This document shows positions 43,054 through 52,500 of a stretch of 64,000 nucleotides of DNA, one piece after another. The translations under genes and the position numbers were made by a program. The notes below the pieces were generated by a model. The model was not told the DNA's origin. It saw nothing but the letters and a program-made list of their open reading frames with translations, and ran no database searches. This DNA comes from Bacteroidaceae bacterium. GTDB lineage: Bacteria > Bacteroidota > Bacteroidia > Bacteroidales > Bacteroidaceae. Within the stretch, counting starts at the first letter, position 1. Each line of letters begins with the position of its first letter. The stretch is taken from the NCBI GenBank assembly GCA_024398495.1, contig JAKSJA010000003.1, forward strand, positions 25,784-89,783, in the 5' to 3' direction.

Positions 43054-46000
43054 TTATTTGATGATATATTTTTTGCCTCCCTTGATAACAATACCACGAT
43101 AACCATTGACAGAACCTACCCTCTGCCCCTGCAGATTGTATGTCACTCCCTCTCTTGTGGAGAGGGCTGGGGAGAGGCTTATTCCCTCTATACCAGTAAC
43201 GTCACTTTCACCAATGATAATGATATCCATCTTGTCAGATGCGGAAAGACTACTAAGCTTTTCACCCATCTTTGATGTCTTCCTCATATACCAACGGTTG
43301 GCAGCCAACGTCTTTGTATCCTCATTGACTGGTGCCAATGTCTTTGTCGTCAGAATGAAGTCCGTTCCCAATGTTAATGTTTCACCAGTATAACTACCAA
43401 TGATATCGTATGTATCCTTTGTTGTTGCACATTGCACACTACCAGCTTTTGAAGGTTTAGCCTCCACAGTAGTGTTATCTTGAATAATAGAGAAATCCTC
43501 TGTATAAGGTATAATAATATAAGGTGTATGTGGCAAAGTCGGTTCATCTGTTTCATCAAGAGCCCTGACGTTCATCACATCCTTGCCTTTGTTAGAACCC
43601 GTACCGGCAGAAACCATATATATATCCAAGATTCTACACTTTGTAAGTATTTCCGGTGTTATCGTTATACTGAACGGAACATATAACGGATAAAAAACAG
43701 GGTGCTTTGCATCTGGTGCCACCTCATCAAAATGACGGGTATATTTTACCGTACCTACTTCTTTAGAAGATGAGGTATAAGGTGTTGCATCATCAAGTTC
43801 AACAGGGTTTGCCAACCAACCTTCTGGAACACGACTTACACCATGTTCGCATATAAGATTTGTTGGAGAAATGAACGTACCTTCTTCTGCAACGTCATTC
43901 AACCAATTATATGTTGCATGATAATCAGCATCTTCTTCACTTTCATCAGCTGGCCAAGAAGTGAAACTAACATTTATGTTGTTAAGAAGTGTACAACCAT
44001 CAAACATATTTGCATAACATTCCTTTACCAATGTTGTTGCTGGAAGTGCAGGAACAGTTGTTAAGGCAACACAGCCTCTAAACATAGCTGCGTAACAGTT
44101 TTCTGCCAATTTAGTAGAATTTAGAGTTGGAGCCGTTTCTAGAGCCTCACATCCGTCAAACATTTCTGCATAGCACCCCTTATATAATTGAGTTGTTGAA
44201 GTTGCATTGAGCGAAGCTGTAGCCAAAGATGTACACCCTCTGAACATACCAAAGTAGCAGTTTTCAGCCAAATTTGTAGAATTGAGTGTAGGAGCTGTTT
44301 CCAAAGCAACACAATCCTTAAACATCTCAGAATAGCATCCCACATACAATGTTAATGCGGAAAGTGTCGGAGTGCTATTCAACAAGGAACAACCTTCAAA
44401 CATATTTGCACAGCAGTTTGCTGCTACAGAATGAATATCCATTACAGGAGCAATTGCAAGCTTTATACAGCCCTTGAACATATTTTTGCAACTGTTTTCT
44501 TTTAATGTTATATATCCACTATTAAATGTTGGGGCATTTATAAGCTCTACACATCCTTCAAACATTGATTCATAACTATTTGGCTGAATTGTTGTTGCAT
44601 TTAATTTTGGAGCAGTCTGAAGTGCGACACAATTTTTAAACATATTTTTATAACATTCAGCAACAGGTGAAGATGAAGAAGTTGGGAAGATACCATCATC
44701 AATGCTTACCAATGATACACAATTTGCAAACATTCCGCAGAAGCATCCCTGTGCCAAAGTCGAATAATTGTAAAAAATACATCCCGTGTTGATACTGGAA
44801 AGAGCAGTTCCATTAAACATATTCTCACAACAATAGTCTTTCATAGTACTTGACTTTATCAATCTATTTGAACTGGATATACCCTCGATTGTTGCTAAAT
44901 TTGAACAGTTCATGAACATATCCCTGTAGCAATATGTTGCCAATGTTGTTGCAGGCAATAACGTCGCAGGAATTGACGTCAGTTCTGTACACCCCTCAAA
45001 CATTCCTGTATAGCAATAAGATTGTAATGTCGTAGCAGGGAGCAATCCTGTCGGTACGGTTGTCAATGACTCACAGTCCCTGAACATATCTTCATAACAT
45101 CCTTCTGCCAAAGTTGTTGCTGGCAATAGTGTTGCAGGAATTGTCGCAATTCCTGTATTGCTGAACATACCATTAAAACAATGCTCTGCCAGCGTGGTTA
45201 CAGACATTCTCAACTTTGAAATATTGGAAAGTGTCGTACATCCAGCAAACAGATTACAAAAAGCAAATGCAGGAACTTCTGTAATGTCTTCAAATACCGC
45301 TTCATCTCCATTAAATAATGACATTATGCAACCGCTTGCTGCAATATCCCCAGTTGAAGAAATGCTGATATACTTATCTAAAGCTTCGTTAAAGGTAGAG
45401 TTTGTTCCAGCTGTTCCATCTTGACCCGCACGGATATAAAGTAATTCTTCATTTGCAACTGTGATAGCAGAGCCAAATGTAACATTTGTCCACTCTGTTC
45501 CATCCTTGCTATATTCAAGGGCAGGAGTGATTGTGAACTCACCTGTCTTTGTCAAAGTAATTGCACCATCCTCTTTTGCAGTAAGACAAAGATATTGCGG
45601 ACCACTTGATTTTTTAGTAATACGCCATGTGTTAGGCACTGTATTTCCTCCTCTTGAAGGAGGATCTGCTAAGCCTTCCGGACATATAAATTCACCACTA
45701 GAAGAAACACTGTTCATCCAGTACTTAGTAGCATCTGACCACTCCTTAAAAGCAACTTCAACTTTTGATAATTTAGAACAATTAGCAAACATACTGTAAT
45801 AGCAATCTGTAATCAATTCTGTGGCTGGTAGATAAGGAGAACTTGTGATATTAGAACAATAATTAAACATATCGAAGTAACAACCATTTGATAAGGTTGT
45901 TGCTGGCAATTTTAATTTTGACACATCTTTAAGAGTTGTGTTTTTTGTAGTTGATGAACCTGCAAACAAACCAGCAAATGTGTGTTTGGCAGTTAATTCA

Positions 46001-46431
46001 AATTTACCATCGAAATCCTCACCATAAAGAAGCGACATTATGTTACCACTCGCAGAAACATCATTAGTGGATGAAATCGAAATATATCTAGCAGAACTAC
46101 TGACTATAGAATAGTTTTCTGAAATATGATCATTAGTACCAGCCGTTCCATCTTGACCAGCACGAATATAAAGATTACTTGTTGCACTTAAATCTATTTG
46201 TGTTCCATATTCCACATTCTGTGGATTTTCGTGACTTCCCCAGTTTGTTCCATCTAAACTATATTCCAATTTCGGAACTTTTTCCCAAGTAGCGGAACCA
46301 TTTTGATTAAAAGTTACGGTTCCTGCAGATTCCGAAAGGTTTGTTATACAAAAATAATCCGGTGTTTCCTGTGCGTTTACACCAAGTGTGCAGCAGAAAA
46401 TTGCTGCGATGATAAGTAAAAATTTTTTCAT
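43054..46431 (-). CDS. Secreted BspA-like Cys-repeat surface protein, large copy
   Basis: The 1125-residue protein has a signal peptide (KKFLLIIAAIFCCTLGVNAQ), a beta-rich unit (about residues 25-125, LYIRAGQDGTAGTN), two repeats, a second copy of the beta-rich unit (about 280-380), then about fifteen repeats and a C-terminal domain of about 270 residues. The repeats are 23-28 residues long with a core C-Y-x-x-M-F-x-x-C (GCYEDMFRDC, YCYTGMFEGC, ECYKNMFKNC and so on), the BspA/DUF285 type; BspA relatives bind host proteins. The end reads YNLQGQRVGSVNGYRGIVIKGGKK, a tail common in Prevotella secreted proteins. A repeat-like PALSTREG segment lies just before it. Adhesion is inferred. Confidence 0.88.
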   Translation of the reverse strand: MKKFLLIIAAIFCCTLGVNAQETPDYFCITNLSESAGTVTFNQNGSATWEKVPKLEYSLDGTNWGSHENPQNVEYGTQIDLSATSNLYIRAGQDGTAGTNDHISENYSIVSSSARYISISSTNDVSASGNIMSLLYGEDFDGKFELTAKHTFAGLFAGSSTTKNTTLKDVSKLKLPATTLSNGCYFDMFNYCSNITSSPYLPATELITDCYYSMFANCSKLSKVEVAFKEWSDATKYWMNSVSSSGEFICPEGLADPPSRGGNTVPNTWRITKKSSGPQYLCLTAKEDGAITLTKTGEFTITPALEYSKDGTEWTNVTFGSAITVANEELLYIRAGQDGTAGTNSTFNEALDKYISISSTGDIAASGCIMSLFNGDEAVFEDITEVPAFAFCNLFAGCTTLSNISKLRMSVTTLAEHCFNGMFSNTGIATIPATLLPATTLAEGCYEDMFRDCESLTTVPTGLLPATTLQSYCYTGMFEGCTELTSIPATLLPATTLATYCYRDMFMNCSNLATIEGISSSNRLIKSSTMKDYCCENMFNGTALSSINTGCIFYNYSTLAQGCFCGMFANCVSLVSIDDGIFPTSSSSPVAECYKNMFKNCVALQTAPKLNATTIQPNSYESMFEGCVELINAPTFNSGYITLKENSCKNMFKGCIKLAIAPVMDIHSVAANCCANMFEGCSLLNSTPTLSALTLYVGCYSEMFKDCVALETAPTLNSTNLAENCYFGMFRGCTSLATASLNATSTTQLYKGCYAEMFDGCEALETAPTLNSTKLAENCYAAMFRGCVALTTVPALPATTLVKECYANMFDGCTLLNNINVSFTSWPADESEEDADYHATYNWLNDVAEEGTFISPTNLICEHGVSRVPEGWLANPVELDDATPYTSSSKEVGTVKYTRHFDEVAPDAKHPVFYPLYVPFSITITPEILTKCRILDIYMVSAGTGSNKGKDVMNVRALDETDEPTLPHTPYIIIPYTEDFSIIQDNTTVEAKPSKAGSVQCATTKDTYDIIGSYTGETLTLGTDFILTTKTLAPVNEDTKTLAANRWYMRKTSKMGEKLSSLSASDKMDIIIIGESDVTGIEGISLSPALSTREGVTYNLQGQRVGSVNGYRGIVIKGGKKYIIK

Positions 46432-46531
46432 AATGTCATTATTTTGTAATTAAATATGTTTTTATCGTGTGCATTTTATATACAACCTTTAGTACCCTCT
46501 GAGTTGTAACTATCTGACTTTCAATAATTTA

Positions 46532-46562
46532 CCCCCCCCCCATCGGTATATGGGGAGGAGGG
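46532..46562 (-). promoter_or_regulatory. G10 tract and hairpin in the leader of the large BspA-like gene
   Basis: On the minus strand CCCTCCTCCCC is followed by ATATACCGAT and exactly ten G residues (46541-46532). CCTCCTCCCCAT can pair with AT plus the ten G residues (with two U-G pairs) around a 6-base loop. The hairpin lies about 100 bases before the start codon and downstream of the promoter. The pairing depends on G-tract length. Confidence 0.75.
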
Positions 46563-46581
46563 TATTACAAACGTTTGGGTG

Positions 46582-46613
46582 CAAATATAGAAAATTAATT
46601 TTCTATTTGCAAA
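46582..46613 (-). promoter_or_regulatory. Promoter of the large BspA-like gene
   Basis: On the minus strand TTTG (46613-46610), 20 bases, then TATATTTG (46589-46582) is a full consensus match. The predicted leader is about 145 bases. Confidence 0.8.
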
Positions 46614-46712
46614 TTTTCCACCTAATTTCTAATCAAATGCGAATAAAACACGAAGAAGACCTGTCATTATGCAAACATATCAACCCAACAACGATTTCAC
46701 ATTGTAACAAGC

Positions 46713-46746
46713 AATAAGGGTGCAGATTTTTGTCTGCACCCTTATT
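46713..46746 (-). terminator. Terminator-like hairpin of BspA-like cassette 2
   Basis: AATAAGGGTGCAGA (46713-46726) pairs perfectly with TCTGCACCCTTATT (46733-46746), a 14-base stem with a T-rich loop. No long T run follows on the minus strand. It occupies the same place as the hairpin of cassette 1. Confidence 0.7.
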
Positions 46747-46749
46747 CAC

Positions 46750-46920
46750 TTATTTGAACATCAAATTCGGTTCGTTGTCGCCCATGAGATTCAAGCCAGA
46801 AGGATTTTCTTCCTCCTCTTCTTCAATAGGGATTTCCACCCAGCGGGACGACCCATTGCAGAGAAATCCCACCGACTCCATATCTATTATCCTAAAGGAT
46901 GGTCTTAAATACTGTTTCAT
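46750..46920 (-). CDS. Short acidic peptide of BspA-like cassette 2
   Basis: This 56-residue frame starts MKQYLRPSFRIIDMES, has a run of six glutamates in the middle and ends EPNLMFK. It is the paralogue of the peptide at 42853-43035 with conserved ends, a CNGS motif near residue 21 and W-x-EIP-x-E. A GGAGG ribosome site lies 8 bases before this ATG; another ATG is one codon upstream (46923). It begins 18 bases after the 563-residue gene. No signal peptide is seen and the function is unknown. Confidence 0.75.
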   Translation of the reverse strand: MKQYLRPSFRIIDMESVGFLCNGSSRWVEIPIEEEEEENPSGLNLMGDNEPNLMFK

Positions 46921-46938
46921 CATCAAGTCCTCCGATTT

Positions 46939-48630
46939 TTATTTAACGATGAACTTTTTGCCACCCTTTACAACCATTCCACGATAGCCATTGAACGTAT
47001 TTACTCTCTGTCCTTGCAGGTTGTATGTGACTCCCTCTCTTGTGGAGAGGGCTGGGGTGAGGCTTACCCCCTCAATACCAGTAGTATCATCCTCACCGAG
47101 AACTACGACGCTCATCTTTTCATCTGCATCAAGGGCAACAGTTCCAGACTTTGATTTCTTCTGCATGTACCAACGGTTTGCAGCGAGGTCATAATCTGCC
47201 GTCTTTGCAACACGTTTCAAGCCACCACTTGTACCCAGCACATAGAAGGCAATGCCTGTTGTTGGACTCAATGTCTTTGCAGAATAGTTGCCGATAAATT
47301 CGTACTTATCTTTCGTTGTAGAGCAATCTACCATACCTTCTTTAGCAGCATAAACAGTAGTGTTTTCTTGTGTAAACTCAAAGTCGCCAGTTGCCTTTGG
47401 ACGTATGAAATAAGGAGTATGAGGCTCTGTTTGGTCACCTTCAATAAATTTCTTTATCACCGTTACGCTCAATCCCTCGTCAACAGGGTCATCGCCTGCC
47501 GTCACAGAACCCTTAGTGGAGACCATAAAGATATCGGCTATGTCACAATCTTGCAACAAGTCTTCCGTAATTTCGATGCTGAACGGAACATACAGCGGCT
47601 GCCAAACAGTACTTTCAAAATTACGCTTGTAAGTTACAGTTGCAGTTCTATCTTTTGCCCCTGTGTATGGTTCATTATCATTTAATGTTATATAATTTGT
47701 AGGATGTTCAACAGTCCAATCTGTAGGAATTTTGCTAGCCCCAAAGTAAGAACTACCCTCATGCGGTAAATCTTCTGGACAAGTAAAAGTTCCTGAAGCT
47801 GCAACAGAAGAAACCCAGTTATAGGTAGCATAATAATCTGAAGGTCGATCTTCCTCTTTTACCCACGTTGAGGTTGGCCATTCCGTGAAACTGACTTCCA
47901 TACTTGTAAGACCGGAACAGCTAGAGAACATATTAGAATAGCAATATTTCTTCAATTCTGTTGCTGGTAATGTTGGAGCTACCGTTAAACTTGAACAAGT
48001 ATTAAACATACTATAATAGCAAGAATCTGCCAATGCTGTTGCAGGTAGAGTTGGTGCCGCTGTAAGTGCAGAACATAAATTAAACATGTAAGCATAGCAT
48101 TGACTACTCAGCTCTGTAGCTGGAAGGCGCAATTGTGAAGCGTCTATAAGTTTTGTATTTTTAGAACTACTTCCATTAAAAAATTTAAAGAATGCAAAAC
48201 TTGGAACTGAATTCAAATTTTCAAAATTATCTCTATCCAATAATGACATGATATTACCACTTGCCGATACTGTTGTAGTAGCATTACTTGGCATACCTAA
48301 ATAGAAATAATTATCTTTATTTTCTGAAAAAGTTTTATTTCCTTCTTCACCAGTACCCTTTGCACGAAGATATACCTTGCTTTCACCAACTGCTAAATCT
48401 AGACTCTTATATGTACCTGAAGCTATTTGTATTTCTGTCCACTCCCCATCATTCAGTTTATACTCCAAAGAAGGAATCGTCCATGTTGAATTACTTCTGT
48501 AAAAATATAACGTTCTAGAATAACCCGATTCAATATTGATCGTCAAACAAAAATAATCCGGTGTTTCCTGTGCGCTTACACCAAGTGTGCAGCAGAAGAT
48601 TGCTGCGATAATAAGTAAAAATTTTTTCAT
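46939..48630 (-). CDS. Secreted BspA-like Cys-repeat surface protein, small copy
   Basis: The 563-residue protein is a paralogue of the 1125-residue one: the signal peptides differ at one position, both start the mature part with QETPDYFC, and both end in YNLQGQRV ... GYRGxVxKGGKK. It has one beta-rich unit (about residues 25-130), only three C-Y-x-x-M-F-x-x-C repeats (QCYAYMFNLC, SCYYSMFNTC, YCYSNMFSSC) and the same C-terminal domain (WQPLYVPFSIEITEDLLQDC and onward). The PALSTREG repeat-like segment is present too. A short peptide gene and a hairpin follow. I infer a cell-surface or secreted adhesin-like role. Confidence 0.87.
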   Translation of the reverse strand: MKKFLLIIAAIFCCTLGVSAQETPDYFCLTINIESGYSRTLYFYRSNSTWTIPSLEYKLNDGEWTEIQIASGTYKSLDLAVGESKVYLRAKGTGEEGNKTFSENKDNYFYLGMPSNATTTVSASGNIMSLLDRDNFENLNSVPSFAFFKFFNGSSSKNTKLIDASQLRLPATELSSQCYAYMFNLCSALTAAPTLPATALADSCYYSMFNTCSSLTVAPTLPATELKKYCYSNMFSSCSGLTSMEVSFTEWPTSTWVKEEDRPSDYYATYNWVSSVAASGTFTCPEDLPHEGSSYFGASKIPTDWTVEHPTNYITLNDNEPYTGAKDRTATVTYKRNFESTVWQPLYVPFSIEITEDLLQDCDIADIFMVSTKGSVTAGDDPVDEGLSVTVIKKFIEGDQTEPHTPYFIRPKATGDFEFTQENTTVYAAKEGMVDCSTTKDKYEFIGNYSAKTLSPTTGIAFYVLGTSGGLKRVAKTADYDLAANRWYMQKKSKSGTVALDADEKMSVVVLGEDDTTGIEGVSLTPALSTREGVTYNLQGQRVNTFNGYRGMVVKGGKKFIVK

Positions 48631-48730
48631 AATGTTATTATTTTATAATTAAATATGTTTTTATCGTGTATGTTTTATATACAATCTTTATCACCTTTTA
48701 GGTTGTAATTGATTAACTTTCAACAATTTA

Positions 48731-48761
48731 CCCCCCCCCCATCGGTATATGGGGAGGAGGG
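48731..48761 (-). promoter_or_regulatory. G10 tract and hairpin in the leader of the small BspA-like gene
   Basis: The same CCCTCCTCCCC-ATATACCGAT-G10 block (48761-48731 on the minus strand) stands about 100 bases before the start codon. The G tract is again ten long, and the sequence around it (about 48640-48790) matches the leader of the large copy. Confidence 0.75.
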
Positions 48762-48780
48762 TATTATAATAGTTTGGGTG

Positions 48781-48811
48781 CAAATTTAAGAAAAAACTGA
48801 CTTTATGCAAG
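48781..48811 (-). promoter_or_regulatory. Promoter of the small BspA-like gene
   Basis: On the minus strand CTTG (48811-48808), 19 bases, then TAAATTTG (48788-48781). The -7 element is consensus and the -33 differs by one base. Confidence 0.7.
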
Positions 48812-49050
48812 TTTTTACAGGCTATTTTTTCAAAAACACCAAGAAAAACACACCATCATACACTTTTTGCAGTTGGCACTAAAGCCAACACCATACACCT
48901 TATTATATTATATGGAGACCCATTCCACCGCAAGCACCAAACAAAGATACCCGAAGGTACAAAACGACATTCTTCATCTTACGACTCACCATACGTGAAG
49001 ATGGGGCACACTATACGTGACAAGGTGAGCAATTATACTTGGAGCTGCAA
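48812..49050. other. Noncoding stretch upstream of the small BspA-like gene
   Basis: No open frame, RNA gene or clear signal was seen here. It links the small BspA-like gene promoter to the palindromic region. Confidence 0.5.
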
Positions 49051-49360
49051 CCTATCATTTATGACGTTGTGACCTCGTTGATATGAAGTTCGCTATCTTC
49101 CTTTGTGACGAGCGTTGCCACCCTTTCGTAAAGTCGTTGCATTTCTATTTGACGAGCGGTGTGTAGGTGCTAGCAGTTATGGGCATAAGACCTAGCACCT
49201 ACGAGCGTAAGACCTAGCACCTACGGCCGTAACTGCTAGCACCTACACACCGAACTTCACATCAACACACAACGCGCCACAAAAAGGGAGACAGCGAACT
49301 CCACGTCAAACACTAACGCGCATCATATAGAATAGGGCGACGTATCACAAATGATAGCCT
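49051..49360. repeat. Nested imperfect palindrome between the BspA-like and TonB-receptor genes
   Basis: Left arm elements CTATCATTT (49052-49060) and GTTGATATGAAGTTCG (49077-49092) recur inverted on the right as AAATGATAG (about 49350-49358), CGAACTTCACATCAAC (49251-49266) and again in AGCGAACTCCACGTC (about 49293-49307). The copies are imperfect, with different spacing. The region carries no plausible gene. It may be a decayed mobile palindromic element. Confidence 0.65.
49157..49252. repeat. 23-base perfect inverted repeat enclosing tandem 22-base repeats
   Basis: 49157-49179 is the exact reverse complement of 49230-49252 (CGGTGTGTAGGTGCTAGCAG and so on). Between and into the right arm run three 22-base units beginning CGTAA or CATAA and sharing CTAGCACCTAC (49184-49205, 49206-49227, 49228-49249). 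The element sits in the middle of the larger palindrome. Confidence 0.85.
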
Positions 49361-49442
49361 GATGCATCATAAAGAATTGTGTAACTCGTTGCAAAGAATC
49401 GCAAAATACTTGCGGTTGAGGAATGCAAAAAAATACGATTTA

Positions 49443-49474
49443 TTTGGTAGTACGTTCGATTTGTTGTAATTTCG
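49443..49474 (+). promoter_or_regulatory. Promoter of the TonB-dependent receptor gene
   Basis: TTTG (49443-49446), 20 bases, then TAATTTCG (49467-49474), which differs from TAnnTTTG at one position. The ATG at 49527 follows about 50 bases later. Confidence 0.6.
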
Positions 49475-49526
49475 CCCTCGCAAAGAATAAAAAAAAATTT
49501 TCATTATATTTCTTTTATAAAAAATC

Positions 49527-52500
49527 ATGGTAAAAAGATTATTCTCTTTCGTAGTGATTTGTGTTGTTGCCATTACTGTCTCTGCACAAGTCACCACAGC
49601 AGGTATTGAAGGTAAGGTGATAGCAGAAGGCGAAGAGGCTATCGGTGCAACAGTACAAGCCGTACACTTGGGGTCAGGCTCAAAATATACGGCGGTAACA
49701 AACACAAAAGGACATTTCACCATTTCCGGTATGCGTGTCGGAGGTCCTTATACGATAAAAATCTCGTACATCGGTTCTGACACGAAGACATTTTCTGATG
49801 TCTATCTGCGACTGGGTGAAAGCCTCGACTTGTCGTGCAAACTGACAACCGGTTCGCAGGAACTGCAGACGGTGGTGGTGACAGGGCATGGCTTTGATGC
49901 AACGAAGACCGGTACTGGTGCAAGTTTCAACAATCAAACCATTGAGACGACTCCTACCATCAACCGCAATGTCTATGACGTAGTAAAGATAAATCCTTTC
50001 ATCGCTGACAACAAGAACAACGGTATAAGCATCGCCGGCACCAACAACCGTTACAACTCTTTCCAGATTGACGGTGCGATAAGCAATGACGTATTCGGAC
50101 TGACATCATCAGGTACTAACGGCGGACAGTCGGCAGCAAACCCTATCTCCATTGATGCAATAGAGCAGATTGAGGTAAACATTGCTCCTTTTGACGTGCG
50201 TCAGAGTGGTTTCACGGGCGGTGCGATAAATGCTGTAACGAAGTCCGGTACCAACGAATTTCACGGAAGTGCTTACGGATATTTCAACAATCAGGATTTC
50301 TACGGTAAATGGAACCAATATACCGAAAAGGACGACCCGATGACTGACCAGTCAACACAGACTTACGGTTTCACTGTCGGCGGTCCGATAATAAAAAACA
50401 AACTGTTCTTCTTCGCAAGTGCAGAGTATAAATACGAAAAATACCCTTGTGCTTACTATCCGGGAGTCATTGACGACTATATCTCTGTGGAAGATGCACA
50501 GAAGATGATTGACCGTTATTATGCCGCAACAGGCATACATGATTCTTTCGGTAAGAGAGATGTGAAGACGAAGGGTCTCGGCATCCTTGCCCGTCTCGAC
50601 TGGAACATCAACACTGCCAACAAACTCACATTCCGTTGGCAGATGAACGATTCAGAGAAAGACAACGCTGTCCCTTCTTCATCAACATACTATTTCAACA
50701 ATTCTGGGTACAAGATGTCGAATACAACAAACACTTTTGTTGCAGAACTCAACTCAAGACTGTCTGACGTATTGCATAATGAGGCACGCGTGACGGCAAG
50801 TTTTGTACGCGACAACCGTAAAGTGCCTTATCAGGGGCCTACGATATACATCACAAAAGTACCTGTAGGAACGGGCAGCAGGACAATAAACCTCGACCTC
50901 GGTACGGAATATTCTTCTGGCGTAAACTTCCTTGACCAAGATGTATATACCATTGACGACAACCTGTCATGGTACAGAGGCAACCACACCTTCACTTTCG
51001 GCACACATAACGAAATCTTCAATATGAAGAACGGTTATATCCAGTATGCCAACGGAGAATATGCTTACAGCAGTCTGCAAGACTTCTACGACAACAACTG
51101 TGCTACATTCTACTACAAGTATTCTGATGTTGACATGACCGGCACACCGCAATGGGCTGCTGGCGTGAAGGCAGGACAGTTCGGACTGTTCGCACAGGAC
51201 AAATGGAATGTCACAGACCTCTTCTCTCTGACTTACGGTGTCCGTTTCGACATGCCTGTAATGTTCAACTCTCCTACTACGAACCCAGAATTCAACAACA
51301 GCCTATATGCAAAGCGTAATGATGTTGAGGTGGGACGCAAACCTAATGCACAGTTGATGGTATCACCACGTCTTGGATTCCGTTGGTATCTCAACGAATC
51401 AAGGAAGACGCTCCTGCGCGGAGGTACAGGACTGTTCACAGGACGTGTACCATTCGTATGGCTCTCTAACTGCTGGTCAAATACCGGTATGGAGATGAAG
51501 GGTACTACCATCTATGGCGCAAACTTCATGAAACTTGAAAACTGGCAACAAAACCTCATCGACGTACAGACAAGCAAGGTAAGCGGAGTAGCAGGCAAAC
51601 CAGACATCTGTACTGTAGATAAATCTTTCCGTTACCCACAGGCATGGCGTACAAACATCGCCCTTGAGCAGATTCTGCCGGGTGACGTCAAGATGACTCT
51701 CGAAGCATTGTACTCAAAGCAATATAATAATGTATTCTTTGAAAACCTTGCACTGTTGGACAATGGCGGCAAGGTGTATGCAGTTCCGGGTGTTGAGGCT
51801 TCTGCAGCAACCAACTATGGTTTGAATACAGGCAGTTATACATCTATCGTGAACCTTAAGAACACAAACAAAGGTTATTCTTACTCTTTGAGCGCAAAGT
51901 TTGAAAAGAGTTTCAATTTCGGTCTCGATCTGATGGCAGCCTATACATTCGGACACTCCAAGTCAGTAAACGATGCAACTTCATCTGTTGCCTATTCTAA
52001 CTGGAAGGGAAATGCATCTGTCAACTCCAACGAACAGGAACTGGGATATTCCATCTTCGACGTTCCTCATCGCATCGTTGCATCAATAATGTATCACTCA
52101 AAAAAATACTTAGGCGGACGTCTGAACACAGATGCTGCACTGACATACAACGGCAGCAATGGTATGCGCTATTCTCTGACACTATCAGAAAGTACAAGTG
52201 CTATTGGCAACTCTACATCGTATAATGGTGATGGGTATGCCGGCAACTCATTGATGTATATCCCAACCGATGAAGAACTCCAACTGATGAAATTCGGCAA
52301 CACTGCAAAATATGACGAAACAGGAAATCAGATTTCCGGTATGACACCAGAACAGCATCGTGATGCATTCCAGCATTGGATAGAAGGTGATGATTACGCA
52401 AAAGACCATCGTGGACAATATGCTGACCGCTATGGATGTCAGGCTCCATTTGAGCATCATTTCGACTTCCACCTGGCAGAAAACTTCTATTACAACAAGA

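Noticed and set aside
43140-43190. Frameshift or assembly error suspected at the repeat-like segment in the BspA-like genes
   Set aside because: Both paralogues keep the segment in frame and continue into the same conserved tail, so it is real coding sequence.
49184-49249. CRISPR array
   Set aside because: The 22-base units are directly adjacent with no spacers and take part in an inverted repeat.
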